NCBI GenBank assembly: GCA_026399025.1
Contig: JAPLRU010000066.1
Location: forward strand, 40,663 to 104,662
Length of the DNA: 64,000 bases
Direction: 5' to 3'
Source: Methylobacter sp.
GTDB taxonomy: Bacteria > Pseudomonadota > Gammaproteobacteria > Methylococcales > Methylomonadaceae
Shown: positions 43,797-53,792 of the stretch, one piece after another
Numbering within the stretch: position 1 is the first letter of the stretch
How the letters are laid out: the number at the start of each line of letters is the position of its first letter
Position numbers and translations under genes: made by a program
Notes under the pieces: model-generated
What the model saw: only the letters and a program-made list of their open reading frames with translations
What the model was told of the DNA's origin: nothing
The model's database searches: none

Positions 43797-44906
43797 TTAC
43801 AAACCTTCAATGGCTTTAACATAACGATCAATAACGATTTGTTCATCGAATTGTTTTAATATTTTTTCACGTCCCTTACGTCCCATTTGCGAACGTTCCT
43901 GATCCGAAAGCAATAACATTTTTTCCATTTTAGCTTTCAGATCATTAACGTTTCGCGGTTCGCATAAAAAACCGTTAACGCCATCGTCCACCACGTCACG
44001 ACAGCCCACCGCATCGGTGGTAATAATGGGTTTAGCAACGCTTGCCGCTTCCAGCAGCGAACGCGGCACGCCTTCGCGATAAGAAGGTAAAACCACGCAA
44101 TCGGCCCGGCGTAAATAATCAACCACCGAATCGCTCACGCCTACATAGTTAACGACACCTTCTTCTACCCAAGCCTGCATTTCTTCCGAAGACACCGCGG
44201 ACGAGTTTTTAGCATCCAAAAAGCCCAATAATTGGCATTCGACATGCGGATATTGGGCTTTTAAAAGCCGCGTCGCTGCAACTAACTCGCCGACCCCCTT
44301 ATCTTTTAACATGCGGGCGACAAACAAAAATACAAATCCGCTTCGCGCCGTGAAATGCGCTTCGGGGCTAAATCGATGCACGTCAACTCCGGAGCCGGGC
44401 AATAAATCCGCCAATTCCGCTTTAACCAGCCCCTTATCAATAAAAAGCGTTAAATCGTCATTATTTTGAAAAAAAACCTTAGCCGATTTTCTTAACGATA
44501 TTTTATAAAGCCATTTTACAATTTTGGTGACGAGATTATCGGTGATAAAAGCCGTTCCTAAACCCGATACATTATTGATAATCGGAATATTTAATAAACC
44601 GGCAGCTAATGCGCCGTAAATATTGCATTTTGGCGTATAGGACAATATACAGCTTGGATTTAATATTAAGAAAAGCCGGACCAAGCGAACAATTAACAAA
44701 GTATCTTTAACAGGATTAGTGCCTTTGTTATCCATTGGCATTGCGATAAACCGAATACCATGCGCGAAAAAGCGGCTGGAATAATCATCAAGCGGCGCTA
44801 CCGCAATAACCTCATAACCCAAATGTTGCAAATGCAGCATCAGGTTTAATCTAAAGTTAAATAAGTACCACGAAGTATTGGCGATAATAATTATTTTTTT
44901 GTTAAT
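43797..44906 (-). CDS. Glycosyltransferase family 4, apparent AUU start codon
   Basis: 369 aa if started at ATT 44906. The N-terminus then reads NKKIIIIANTSWYLFNFRLN, the standard first strand and loop of this GT4 family, which is lost if the first ATG (44840) is used. GAGGTG (44914-44919) lies 7 bases before the ATT, with no ATG, GTG or TTG in frame between it and an in-frame stop. C-terminal donor-site motifs are FVARMLKDKGVGELV, VVLPSYREGVPRSLLEAA and KPIITTDAVGCRDVV. The upstream epsG-like gene stops 17 bases earlier. It transfers a sugar during polysaccharide assembly; the specificity is unknown. Confidence 0.88.
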   Translation of the reverse strand: MNKKIIIIANTSWYLFNFRLNLMLHLQHLGYEVIAVAPLDDYSSRFFAHGIRFIAMPMDNKGTNPVKDTLLIVRLVRLFLILNPSCILSYTPKCNIYGALAAGLLNIPIINNVSGLGTAFITDNLVTKIVKWLYKISLRKSAKVFFQNNDDLTLFIDKGLVKAELADLLPGSGVDVHRFSPEAHFTARSGFVFLFVARMLKDKGVGELVAATRLLKAQYPHVECQLLGFLDAKNSSAVSSEEMQAWVEEGVVNYVGVSDSVVDYLRRADCVVLPSYREGVPRSLLEAASVAKPIITTDAVGCRDVVDDGVNGFLCEPRNVNDLKAKMEKMLLLSDQERSQMGRKGREKILKQFDEQIVIDRYVKAIEGL

Positions 44907-44923
44907 AACAAAACACCTCTATT

Positions 44924-45976
44924 TCACCAGAAAAAAGCCACATTGTCGTAGGGTATCCAGGCTGTTGTAATGATTGTTCCATAATTTAATAACACGAACA
45001 AAACAACACCGTATCCGACAATAACAATTACTGTACTTAATATCCTAAATGCCGACAAACGAAACAAATTACCTAAGCGGGAATAGACCAATAATTGTAT
45101 CGGTAAAAAATACAAGGCCACCCGATCAACGGCTGTAGGCGCTGAAGATACCCAGGGGATACAAGCTAAAGAAAGTAAAGCCATCCAAAACCATACCTTA
45201 CGTTCTTGTTCGTCGGGAGCTAAACGCTTGGCGAATATAAGAAAGAGTGCTGCGGGTACGGCGTTCATGATCACACGAATCATGGCGCCTTCGGACTCCA
45301 TCCGCTCCTCCACATAATTCAGCCATAATTCTTCAGAGTGTTCGTGCAATAATTCCCAGCTGACCGATACGGCAACCGTTAATATAACAACAATCGTCCT
45401 TATGGACTTATCTTTTAAGGATAAGGCGGATAGTGAAAAAAGCAATACGGCTGACTTATGAAGCAAGGCCGCACAAATAACCCATAAAATAAAATGCCTA
45501 ACCCTACCGTCCACTAGCGCCATCACAGCCAATAATTCGAAACCCAGCGCAACCCCTTGACGCGAATAGCCCATCCCTACGATGATAATCATATAAGGCA
45601 CGGCCACTAATAATGCTAGAAAAGGTTGTGGCTGCCGTCGGCAAAAATAATAAATGCCGGCCATTAACACCGCGCCGCAAATTAAATTAACGCCATAAAT
45701 ACCAAAACCCAGCAGTGCCGACACATATTCAAACAGTACATAGCCGGGATCCCAGTCCGATGTACCATCAAAGGATGAATAGGTTAAATTAATATTGTCC
45801 TCATAATGATTCAAATAATTAAGCCAATCACCGCCGACTTCAAATCGTAATCCAATAAAGAAAACAAATAATATACAGATTGCATGCAATATCGAATCGC
45901 GCTTTTTATTACTTTTCCGAGGAAAGTAAAGCGAAACCAACGCAGGAATACAAAACATCAACCAATAAACCAACAT
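44924..45976 (-). CDS. EpsG-like polysaccharide polymerase
   Basis: 350 aa multi-pass membrane protein from ATG 45976 (MLVYWLMFCIPALVSLYF). Family features: IGLRFEVGGDWLNYLNHYED near residue 55, GYSRQGVALGFELLA in the middle, and HKSAVLLFSLSALS. EpsG-family proteins polymerise exopolysaccharide repeat units. Its ATG overlaps the stop of the amidotransferase gene (TAATG), so translation is coupled. Confidence 0.82.
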   Translation of the reverse strand: MLVYWLMFCIPALVSLYFPRKSNKKRDSILHAICILFVFFIGLRFEVGGDWLNYLNHYEDNINLTYSSFDGTSDWDPGYVLFEYVSALLGFGIYGVNLICGAVLMAGIYYFCRRQPQPFLALLVAVPYMIIIVGMGYSRQGVALGFELLAVMALVDGRVRHFILWVICAALLHKSAVLLFSLSALSLKDKSIRTIVVILTVAVSVSWELLHEHSEELWLNYVEERMESEGAMIRVIMNAVPAALFLIFAKRLAPDEQERKVWFWMALLSLACIPWVSSAPTAVDRVALYFLPIQLLVYSRLGNLFRLSAFRILSTVIVIVGYGVVLFVLLNYGTIITTAWIPYDNVAFFW

Positions 45977-47955
45977 TAATTTACTCTCTTTTGTTCTTCC
46001 AGCCATGCCTGAAACATTAACACATCCCATAAATGATATTGCCAATTGCGCTGCCCGGAAAGATGTTCTTGCCATTTTTTCCGAATAGTTGCGGAATGAA
46101 AAAAACCTTCATTGCGCAACCGTGTTTCATCTAATAATGCTTCCGCCCAATCGCGTAAATCATGCCGCAACCAATCGCCAATCGGCACACCGAACCCCAT
46201 TTTAGGACGTTCAATTAATTCTTTCGGCACATGGCGGTATAACACTTGCCGTAATGCCCATTTGCTTTGTCCATTCCGTAGTTTCAGCGATTGAGGTAAT
46301 TGCCATGCAAATTCGACTACACGGTGATCTAAAAAAGGTACGCGGGTTTCTAATGAGACCGCCATTGCCGCTCTATCGACTTTGACTAAAATATCATCAG
46401 GTAAATACGTCATGCTATCCAATGCCATCATGCGTTCAATAGCGCCCAAGCCTGTTAAGCCGGACGCTTCACTCGCTAACGTAGGTAATGACGAGCCGCC
46501 AATAACAACAGATAGCGAATCAAACCAATGGGTAATAAAGTACGCATACAGCTCATCAATAGTGTTACTGGTGAGTGCGCCGGCGCCTTTATGCAGTTTT
46601 TCCCCGAGATTAACCGAGCGTTTTGACTTGGACAAAGCAAGCAAGTGCATTAAACCATTCCAATGATCAGCTGATACACGTGTAATTCCCTTTACTAATA
46701 ATCGGCGTAATGAAATCGGCAAAAGCGCGATTTTACGCCAAAGCTTAGCTGTCATCAGATAACGGTTGTAGCCGCAAAACAGCTCATCACCCGCATCACC
46801 TGACAATGCGACCGTCACATGTTGTTTTGCCAGTTGCGACACCAGAAAAGTAGGAATTTGCGAAGAATCCGAAAACGGCTCATCGTACAAAGCGGACAAA
46901 CGAGGAATGACTGCCATCGCTTGCTTGGCAGTCACGTAAAGCTCAGTGTGCTCAGTGCCTAAATGTTGCGCTACTTTTTTAGCGTAAATCGCTTCGTTAT
47001 AACCCTCTTCATGAAAACCAATGGCAAAGGTTTTTATCGGTCGAGACGATTGCGCCTGCATTAAGGCAACCACAGTAGAAGAATCAATACCACCGGATAA
47101 AAAAGCGCCTAGCGGCACATCTGCCGTCATTTGCTGCTGTATTGCGTCCTTAAGCAAAATTTCCAATTCATCAACCGCTTGCTCAGTACTGTTTGTAAAT
47201 GACTGGGCGGCGCCTGATAACGCCACCTGAAACCCTAACCAATATGCCCATTCTTTAGGTTCAGGTTGCGCCAACGATACCTTTAATAAACAGCCTTGGC
47301 GCAATTTAGCAATACCGTGGTAAATAGAATACGGCGCGGGGATATAGTTATACTGTAATTGCAAACTTAATGCGCCTCGATTAATACTGTTTTCAAAAGC
47401 CGGATGTACTCGCAGAGCTTTTAGTTCCGAGCCGAACAAAAAAACCGCTTGCTCACCTTGTCCCTGCCAACCGTAATAGAGCGGTTTTTCACCTATTCTA
47501 TCGCGTCCTAAAGTCAATTGCCGCGTTTGCTTATCCCAAACGGCAAAAGCAAACATGCCGATGGATTTCTTAATGGTTGTTTCTATTCCCCACGCATCAA
47601 AACCGGCTAATAGCGTTTCAGTATCGGAATGACCGCGCCACGCAGGATACGCTCCGTTCGATAATAAATGAGGAAAGCGTTCTCTCAGTTCAGTGCGCAA
47701 TATGAGGTGATTATAAATTTCTCCATTAAAAGCAATTACGTATCGCCCAGACCCCGACAACATCGGCTGGTGACCTGCGGGCGATAAATCAACAATAGAC
47801 AGCCGCCGATGTGACAAGCCAATACCCGCTTTGTCGTCACACCAAACCCCACTATCATCAGGACCGCGATGAGCAATGGAATCCCCCATGCGCTGCAATA
47901 ATTCAACGGCGTTGTTTGGGATAGTCGCGCTTAAATAACCTGCAAAGCCGCACAT
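45976..47955 (-). CDS. asnB: Asparagine synthase (glutamine-hydrolysing)-like amidotransferase
   Basis: 659 aa. The N-terminal glutamine amidotransferase has nucleophile Cys2 (MCGFAGYLS), IAHRGPDDSG, LSHRRLSIVDLSPAG and FNGEIYN. The synthetase domain has LGAFLSGGIDSSTVVALM (ATP PP-loop), AIGFHEEGYNEA and VALSGDAGDELFCGYNRY. Homologues in polysaccharide loci amidate sugar carboxylates, which fits a pathway with a UDP-hexosaminuronate step (41677-42960). Its start overlaps the stop of a 71-aa ORF (TAATG). Confidence 0.92.
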   Translation of the reverse strand: MCGFAGYLSATIPNNAVELLQRMGDSIAHRGPDDSGVWCDDKAGIGLSHRRLSIVDLSPAGHQPMLSGSGRYVIAFNGEIYNHLILRTELRERFPHLLSNGAYPAWRGHSDTETLLAGFDAWGIETTIKKSIGMFAFAVWDKQTRQLTLGRDRIGEKPLYYGWQGQGEQAVFLFGSELKALRVHPAFENSINRGALSLQLQYNYIPAPYSIYHGIAKLRQGCLLKVSLAQPEPKEWAYWLGFQVALSGAAQSFTNSTEQAVDELEILLKDAIQQQMTADVPLGAFLSGGIDSSTVVALMQAQSSRPIKTFAIGFHEEGYNEAIYAKKVAQHLGTEHTELYVTAKQAMAVIPRLSALYDEPFSDSSQIPTFLVSQLAKQHVTVALSGDAGDELFCGYNRYLMTAKLWRKIALLPISLRRLLVKGITRVSADHWNGLMHLLALSKSKRSVNLGEKLHKGAGALTSNTIDELYAYFITHWFDSLSVVIGGSSLPTLASEASGLTGLGAIERMMALDSMTYLPDDILVKVDRAAMAVSLETRVPFLDHRVVEFAWQLPQSLKLRNGQSKWALRQVLYRHVPKELIERPKMGFGVPIGDWLRHDLRDWAEALLDETRLRNEGFFHSATIRKKWQEHLSGQRNWQYHLWDVLMFQAWLEEQKRVN

Positions 47956-48170
47956 TAATGAAGTCCGTTCGAGGTTTTTTTTAACACAACATTAAAGTCA
48001 GCGATTAATGCACTATAAAAAAATCTCAGCTTATACACAGGGCGTAAGTTGTCTATAAAAACCGCTTTCTGTAATATTTTGAGAGGCTTTTGATTACCGT
48101 TTTTCACAATTGAATAATGGAGTAATTGCATTAGTATCCAAGAAATAATATTTACCACGTTATGGATCAT
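47955..48170 (-). CDS. 71-aa hypothetical ORF fitted between methyltransferase and amidotransferase genes
   Basis: Its ATG overlaps the methyltransferase stop (ATGA) and its TAA overlaps the amidotransferase ATG (TAATG). Both junctions are of the coupled type, which suggests a real gene or the remains of a longer one. The product begins MIHNVVNIISWILMQLLHY (hydrophobic) and becomes basic later. No family is recognised. Confidence 0.5.
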   Translation of the reverse strand: MIHNVVNIISWILMQLLHYSIVKNGNQKPLKILQKAVFIDNLRPVYKLRFFYSALIADFNVVLKKTSNGLH

Positions 48171-48985
48171 TTTTTAATGCCGACTGCACACCAAAACGGC
48201 TGTGTATCCGAGAAACGGATATCGACGAATCCGGCAGTTTGCAGTAACGCATTAATCTCATCGCGGCTAAAGCGTTGCTCCAGACGCGTGCCAAAACGAT
48301 CCAACGCATCTGTACGCATGACATAATATTCACGTTTACGGTAGTAGGCTAAAGGCCATGACTCAGGAAGGGACCGGAACCGCTCCAACACTAGCGCAGT
48401 TCTAGCCAGCGGCAAATACACCAACAAAGCGATGATTTCACAAACAGCGTTTTTCAGCGGTACCGGCATTATTGAAATAAGCTGTCGAAGCCGGTCACTA
48501 GTACGCCAAAGGGCGCGAAACCACCAAGGTCTCTGATCGAACGCGTAATACAGATAGATCAGAAACGGCGCCCCCGGCTTCAAAACCTTGGCGATAGAGT
48601 GAATAGCATCCGCGGTATCGGGAACATGATGTAACACGCCTAGGGAATAGGCGAAATCAAGACTCTGCTCTTCGAAGGGTAAGCTATCGACCGATGTACA
48701 ATGAAAAGAAACATTTTTGGCCTTCGACAGATTTTTCCGGGCGACAATCAAAGCATCGTTACTCGGATCCACCAGGCTAAGATGCCCAACCCGCGGTGCA
48801 ACCAGAGAGGCCCAGCGTCCGCTACCGCAACCAATATCAGCACCGGTTGCATTGTGTGGAAGAAGGCTCCAAGAAAAAATATCGAAATAATCCTTAAACA
48901 TTTCCGCCTGATCCGTCGCCGAAAGATCACTCTGGTCGAATCGAGTCCATTCGGAACCAAAATCTTTGACAACATCTTTATTCAT
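48167..48985 (-). CDS. Class I SAM-dependent methyltransferase
   Basis: 272 aa from ATG 48985 (MNKDVVKDFGSEWTRFD). SAM motif I is GADIGCGSGRWASLVA, motif II LSLVDPSNDALIVARKNL, and post-motif SLPFEEQSLDFAYSLGVLHHV. The arrangement matches Methyltransf_11 proteins in polysaccharide loci. Its target is unknown. It is the first gene of a tightly coupled five-gene minus-strand operon ending with the AUU-start glycosyltransferase. Confidence 0.85.
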   Translation of the reverse strand: MNKDVVKDFGSEWTRFDQSDLSATDQAEMFKDYFDIFSWSLLPHNATGADIGCGSGRWASLVAPRVGHLSLVDPSNDALIVARKNLSKAKNVSFHCTSVDSLPFEEQSLDFAYSLGVLHHVPDTADAIHSIAKVLKPGAPFLIYLYYAFDQRPWWFRALWRTSDRLRQLISIMPVPLKNAVCEIIALLVYLPLARTALVLERFRSLPESWPLAYYRKREYYVMRTDALDRFGTRLEQRFSRDEINALLQTAGFVDIRFSDTQPFWCAVGIKK

Positions 48986-49305
48986 GTTAATTCTCTTCAT
49001 AGTTTTCGTCATCTTCATCGATTTTAGAGAGATTATTGCTTTGGATAGAGTAAATCAGCAGGCTTTACGTTAAATCCTAACGGAATAGAAAAATTAAGCC
49101 TGCCCACCTACGCCTTTGGTCAACTTAACAAATGGTCGCTTAAGCCGGTCTGTCACCCGGCCATAACTATAATCGTAAAAGCTCATCGCCTAACTTCTTA
49201 CGAGTCCATTAATCGTCATCAATGAAGTAAGGTGTTTTAAAAGAGAGTCTTTTATCAGTTGACGGCTCAAATTTATACGCCTACGCCACTTGGTCAGGAC
49301 ACTGT

Positions 49306-50436
49306 TCATTTTCTTGCGACTTTATCGTAAACAGCTGCATATTTTTGCCATGTTTTTTCAATTGCGTATTCATTCCTCACTTTTTCCGCATTTTTTTTTC
49401 CAATCAAGCTGCGCTCGGTTAAGTCAAGAGCGCACATCCGCAATAACGCATCGGCAAGCAAAACAGAATCTTCCACAGGAACGGCAAAGTTGTTGTCGCC
49501 AAGAATATCGACCGCATCTCCAGCCTGTGTAACTACGCTAGGCAGCCCCATCGCCATAGCCTCGGCAACTACGTTGGGAAACCCCTCGCATACAGACGAA
49601 AGACAAAAAATATCCATCGCAGATAGAAAATAAGGAACATCCGACTGTTCGCCTACCAACTGAAAATTTTTTTCTAAGCCCCCTGCTTTAATCCATCCGC
49701 AAAGCGCCTGATTAGACCATTCAATATTCCTTCCAACCATCAAAAATTTAACATCGCCACGGCTCGCAACAATATAGGATGCGGCAACCACAAAATTATG
49801 AAAATCTTTAAGCGGATCAAAGCGGCCAACGACGCCAATAACGATAGTGCTGTCATCGAATCCCAGCTCCATACGAGACTTGACCCTCGAATTCAAATGA
49901 CGATCGAAAACAGAAAAGTCATAGCCATTGGGGATGACCGTCATGTTGTGCGAGGCATATCCGAGCTTGGTATGGAGCGCTTCAGCCGATTTAGCGCAAC
50001 ATATAACGCTATGAGGAACGACATAGGAACACATCGCACAAAGACGGACGAGCCAAAAAGTGGCGCTCAATAGGTCTTGCGGAATAGTTGTACAGCGTAT
50101 GTTCCACACAACGGGGCAAGAACCCGCCAAGCGCGCAGCCAAACCGCCCAAGAAATCGGCATGATACATCCAGCTTTGAACAACATGGGGTTTGATAGTA
50201 CGAATTAGCCCTATAAGGCGCCAGAGTACGCGTGGAATATCCAGTAAAGAACGCATAGCTAATGCTTGCACATCAACACCGGAGTTTTGCAACTGCTCTC
50301 CCACCTCTCCAATGTCAGTGAGTGAAATTACAACGTGACGATAAAGTGTGCTGCCATCGCATGATTTAACCAATCGTTTAAGCATCAGTTCCGCGCCTCC
50401 CACATTAAGGCTGCTGATGATATGCAGTATTATCAT
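49306..50436 (-). CDS. Glycosyltransferase family 4
   Basis: 376 aa. It begins ILHIISSLNVGGAELMLKRL, the standard GT4 acceptor-side motif. The donor site has VGRFDPLKDFHNFVVAA, FLSSVCEGFPNVVAEAMAMG (C-L in the real sequence: FCLSSVCEGFPNVV) and LPSVVTQAGDAVDI, with the EX7E-type glutamates. GGAGAAGG precedes the ATG. It probably adds a sugar to the lipid-linked repeat unit. Confidence 0.9.
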   Translation of the reverse strand: MIILHIISSLNVGGAELMLKRLVKSCDGSTLYRHVVISLTDIGEVGEQLQNSGVDVQALAMRSLLDIPRVLWRLIGLIRTIKPHVVQSWMYHADFLGGLAARLAGSCPVVWNIRCTTIPQDLLSATFWLVRLCAMCSYVVPHSVICCAKSAEALHTKLGYASHNMTVIPNGYDFSVFDRHLNSRVKSRMELGFDDSTIVIGVVGRFDPLKDFHNFVVAASYIVASRGDVKFLMVGRNIEWSNQALCGWIKAGGLEKNFQLVGEQSDVPYFLSAMDIFCLSSVCEGFPNVVAEAMAMGLPSVVTQAGDAVDILGDNNFAVPVEDSVLLADALLRMCALDLTERSLIGKKNAEKVRNEYAIEKTWQKYAAVYDKVARK

Positions 50437-50561
50437 CCCTTCTCCGAATTATTGTTTGGCCAAGAATTTATAACTTTCCGTTGACCAATAAGTAAGCTTA
50501 TTCTTTAGTGAAAAACCGATTAAAATACCGCGGCCCACAAAAAATAATCTAATACATATTC

Positions 50562-52499
50562 TTATCGTGCAAGCTGAAAAATCCGATTAACCAAATCCAT
50601 TTTCTTTGCAAGGTAAACTGATCCACTATAAGACAAATGTCCGTTTGCAATAAAGATATTCTGATTATCAATAGAAGGAATAATTTTTCCGTTGACATCT
50701 AAATAATCATCAAATTTAATGACGCTTACGTTATTAAGAGTGGAGACATCCGCTAAAAAGCTGTAAACGGACGCCATTTTTTTATCGGAATCTCTTCTCA
50801 TAAAAACACAGTCAGTCAACCCCCCGAAACGCAACATATTACGCTCCAGCCTTTCAACGCATCTCCCCTCATCCAAACCCAAGTCTGGTGGCGGTGCAAC
50901 GATCACTACTTTTTTTCCTAGTGAACGAATTTTGTCGATTGTATTTTTTATCGCGTTTTTTGCAGCATCACGATGACTGAGAAAGTCTTTGTCCACGACC
51001 TCGTTATTCATTGTTAACAAATCAAACTTGTCTACTGATAAATATTGAATAAATACACTCGACAGCACGACTGTTTTTATAGATTTATTTTTTTCCAGAT
51101 AGTTTAGTACAGAGTTATTGAACTCTAAACATGTCTGTGCCCAATGTGCAGTATGTTCCGAACCAACAAAAGCCCCCATAGGCGCCACACCCATAAGTGG
51201 ACCACAAACATATTTGGTCGCTTGAATTATGGAATGATCGCCCTTTGTTGCGTCGACTCCGGGAATCAAATGCATAGTATATGAGTCACCCCACATCAAG
51301 ATATCGGGATTATCTGTCGTTTCACATTCCGGCAATACTGAGAAATTTTTTTTGAATGCACATGCCGGCCCTAATCCTGTATTACCTCTCCGAGCATATA
51401 TATATTCAGCATTCAATTTTGCATCATAATTTCGCAACAGCAACGAGATAGCCATCACAGCAACACTAACCGCAGCCCCAACAATAGTGAGCCGTTTAGA
51501 AAACTTAAAACTTGCTTTGTGAATGGGATACTCTACAAATTTATATTGAAGATAAGCAACACATATTGAAACGCCGACACAAAATATACGCAATATCAAA
51601 GGCGCCTTTACTTCATCTAACCAAGTGTTATAGACAAAAGCAAATAGCGGCCAATGAACCAGATAAAGCGAGTATGAAATATCCCCAAACCAGCCCAATA
51701 TCCTAGCCGGAAAATTTGAAAATGCTCGTTGAAAATCACTGAGGATAATGATTAAAGTGCCAAGACAAACCGACAATGAGTCGATGCCGGGATGCATACC
51801 GCCAAAGGGTTTTAACGTCAGACAGACAATCGTAGCTAGCGCAGGAAGTAATAAGATTCTACTCAGTTTAATGACCGCGTTCTTTTTATAAATGCCTGCC
51901 CCTAAAGACCCGATACACAGTTCCCAAGCCCTTGCCGGAAATAAATAAAAGGCGGCGCCCGTTTGAATATAGTAAAAAGCGACACATACCAACAAGCTAA
52001 GCAAGCAAGCAAAAAGCATTGCGCGCTGCCAATATCGGCTCGGTATAACGACCAAAACTGCCGGAAGCAAGAAATAATACTGTTCTTCGATGGAAAGAGA
52101 CCACACATGAAGCAATGGCTTAAGGCTTGATTCAACACCAAAATAAGTTCCTTGCCGCCAAAGCACCATGTTTGCAGTAAACGTTACAGCACCGATCAAT
52201 TGCTGCGAAAACTCAATAAGCTCTTGACTCGTCAGTAGAAATAGCGCTGCAACAGCCGACAAAACAAACGTTACATAAGCGGCGGGAAGCAATCTTTTAG
52301 CACGCCTAAAATAAAATTCACGAAAGGAAAAAGTTTTTTCTTTAATTTGCTTGGTAATTAAATTTGTAATTAAAAAGCCGGAGATAACAAAAAAGATATC
52401 AACCCCTAGATAGCCACCGGGAAAATAGGATAATCCCGCATGGAATAGCACAACAATTAAAATTGCATAGCCTCTAAGAGACTGAATATCTGCGCGCAC
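50562..52499 (-). CDS. OafA-type acyltransferase with SGNH domain
   Basis: 645 aa. Residues 1-360 are an acyltransferase-3 membrane domain: RADIQSLRGYAILIVVLFHAG, GGYLGVDIFFVISGFLIT, and WSLSIEEQYYFLLPAVLV. After a linker an SGNH-like domain (about 400-645) carries ILMWGDSYTMHLIPG and ends with DNQNIFIANGHLSYSGS. Such proteins O-acetylate O-antigen or other glycans. The start is GTG at 52499, with AGGTC about 10 bases upstream. Confidence 0.9.
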   Translation of the reverse strand: MRADIQSLRGYAILIVVLFHAGLSYFPGGYLGVDIFFVISGFLITNLITKQIKEKTFSFREFYFRRAKRLLPAAYVTFVLSAVAALFLLTSQELIEFSQQLIGAVTFTANMVLWRQGTYFGVESSLKPLLHVWSLSIEEQYYFLLPAVLVVIPSRYWQRAMLFACLLSLLVCVAFYYIQTGAAFYLFPARAWELCIGSLGAGIYKKNAVIKLSRILLLPALATIVCLTLKPFGGMHPGIDSLSVCLGTLIIILSDFQRAFSNFPARILGWFGDISYSLYLVHWPLFAFVYNTWLDEVKAPLILRIFCVGVSICVAYLQYKFVEYPIHKASFKFSKRLTIVGAAVSVAVMAISLLLRNYDAKLNAEYIYARRGNTGLGPACAFKKNFSVLPECETTDNPDILMWGDSYTMHLIPGVDATKGDHSIIQATKYVCGPLMGVAPMGAFVGSEHTAHWAQTCLEFNNSVLNYLEKNKSIKTVVLSSVFIQYLSVDKFDLLTMNNEVVDKDFLSHRDAAKNAIKNTIDKIRSLGKKVVIVAPPPDLGLDEGRCVERLERNMLRFGGLTDCVFMRRDSDKKMASVYSFLADVSTLNNVSVIKFDDYLDVNGKIIPSIDNQNIFIANGHLSYSGSVYLAKKMDLVNRIFQLAR

Positions 52500-52533
52500 A
52501 CTCTTGACCTACTGAATAATTAAGCAATTAATT

Positions 52534-53547
52534 TTAAAACGTTAAACAAGCGGCAATCTGCGGCACAACTTTTGTTACAGAGAATGAACCCACGGCAACT
52601 TGACGTCCCAAGACCCCCATTTTTTTGCGTAAAGCTGAATCTTCAATTAAAGAAACTATTGCATCGCACCATTCGTCCATTGAAATAGCGCCAACTCCAC
52701 TATTTGCGATTGAAAGAACTTCAGCATTCATTCCTACCGGTGAAACCACAACAGGTATGCCGCATGCCATATATTGCAACATCTTATAGCTGCACTTGCC
52801 ACGCGCCCATGCAGAATCCTCCAAAGGCATAATCCCAATATCCATGCCTTGAATGCTTTCGACCTCTATGCTTTCCGACCAACGAATAAATTCGCAACGA
52901 CTCATATCGACCCGTCGGAACAGGGGCATTTTGTCGGAAACAATACGCAATTTTACTTTGGGATAAATTGCCATCGCCTTTGCTAAAGCGGCTTCTACGG
53001 CATAAACATATTTCAGGTTTGCTGACGTGCCTATCCAACCGATTATCAACTCATCTTCGTGTTCTCTTTGCTTAATAACGGGGGCGTATCGGTCGGTATT
53101 CACTGCCGTTGGAATGACAAAAATATTTTTATTCCAAGCGCTAAACCACTCAGCCAGATAAGCATTGCCACAAAGTACCCGATCGGAAATCCGAGCTAAT
53201 CGGCGCGCAAAACCTCCATTTCTCTGTAAAAAAATCGCATCATCTACATCCAGAACGCGTGGCGTCCCGGTTAGCCATTCCAGAGTCGCAAATGATGACA
53301 ACATTTCGCGCTGCAACAACACGACATCATAGCAATGCGATTTAATAACATTGGGAATCTGTTCAGCTAATGTAGCACCCGCCCAAAAAGGACGAATCAA
53401 CTTATTCTGTGGCGGATAAACGCCACAGCGGGAAGGCATTTCTGTGACGGTAAAGCCATGATGCAACAAGGCGGGAATATATTGTCTAACCCGGAAACGG
53501 GCGCTAGGCACAGCAACACCGCCTGTGAATGCCGCTACACGGATCAT
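52534..53547 (-). CDS. Glycosyltransferase
   Basis: 337 aa, GT-B fold. N-terminal VAVPSARFRVRQYIPALL, middle TPRVLDVDDAIFLQR and FVIPTAVNTDRYAP, then IIGWIGTSANLKYVYAVE, GIMPLEDSAWARGKCSYKML, QYMACGIPVVVSPVGMN. The last blocks are a GT4-type donor site. Its substrate is unknown. Confidence 0.88.
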   Translation of the reverse strand: MIRVAAFTGGVAVPSARFRVRQYIPALLHHGFTVTEMPSRCGVYPPQNKLIRPFWAGATLAEQIPNVIKSHCYDVVLLQREMLSSFATLEWLTGTPRVLDVDDAIFLQRNGGFARRLARISDRVLCGNAYLAEWFSAWNKNIFVIPTAVNTDRYAPVIKQREHEDELIIGWIGTSANLKYVYAVEAALAKAMAIYPKVKLRIVSDKMPLFRRVDMSRCEFIRWSESIEVESIQGMDIGIMPLEDSAWARGKCSYKMLQYMACGIPVVVSPVGMNAEVLSIANSGVGAISMDEWCDAIVSLIEDSALRKKMGVLGRQVAVGSFSVTKVVPQIAACLTF

Positions 53548-53792
53548 GACTTAACTGCTCGCACAGTCAAACGCATTGTCTGTCCATATACCGGACAGCC
53601 AGGCCAACGGATATAAGCTATAGAACACTATCTATTCATCCCGTTCAGGGAAACTGATAGATTTTTGCCTCAGCCTCACACAGCTTTTATCGCGAAAAAT
53701 ATAACTCATACCGGTAATAAAATTGCCAAGCAAGCGCTGATAGTTTCGGAAGTCCGGTGGACAAGAAACATCTTCAAGTTAGAGCCAATCAA

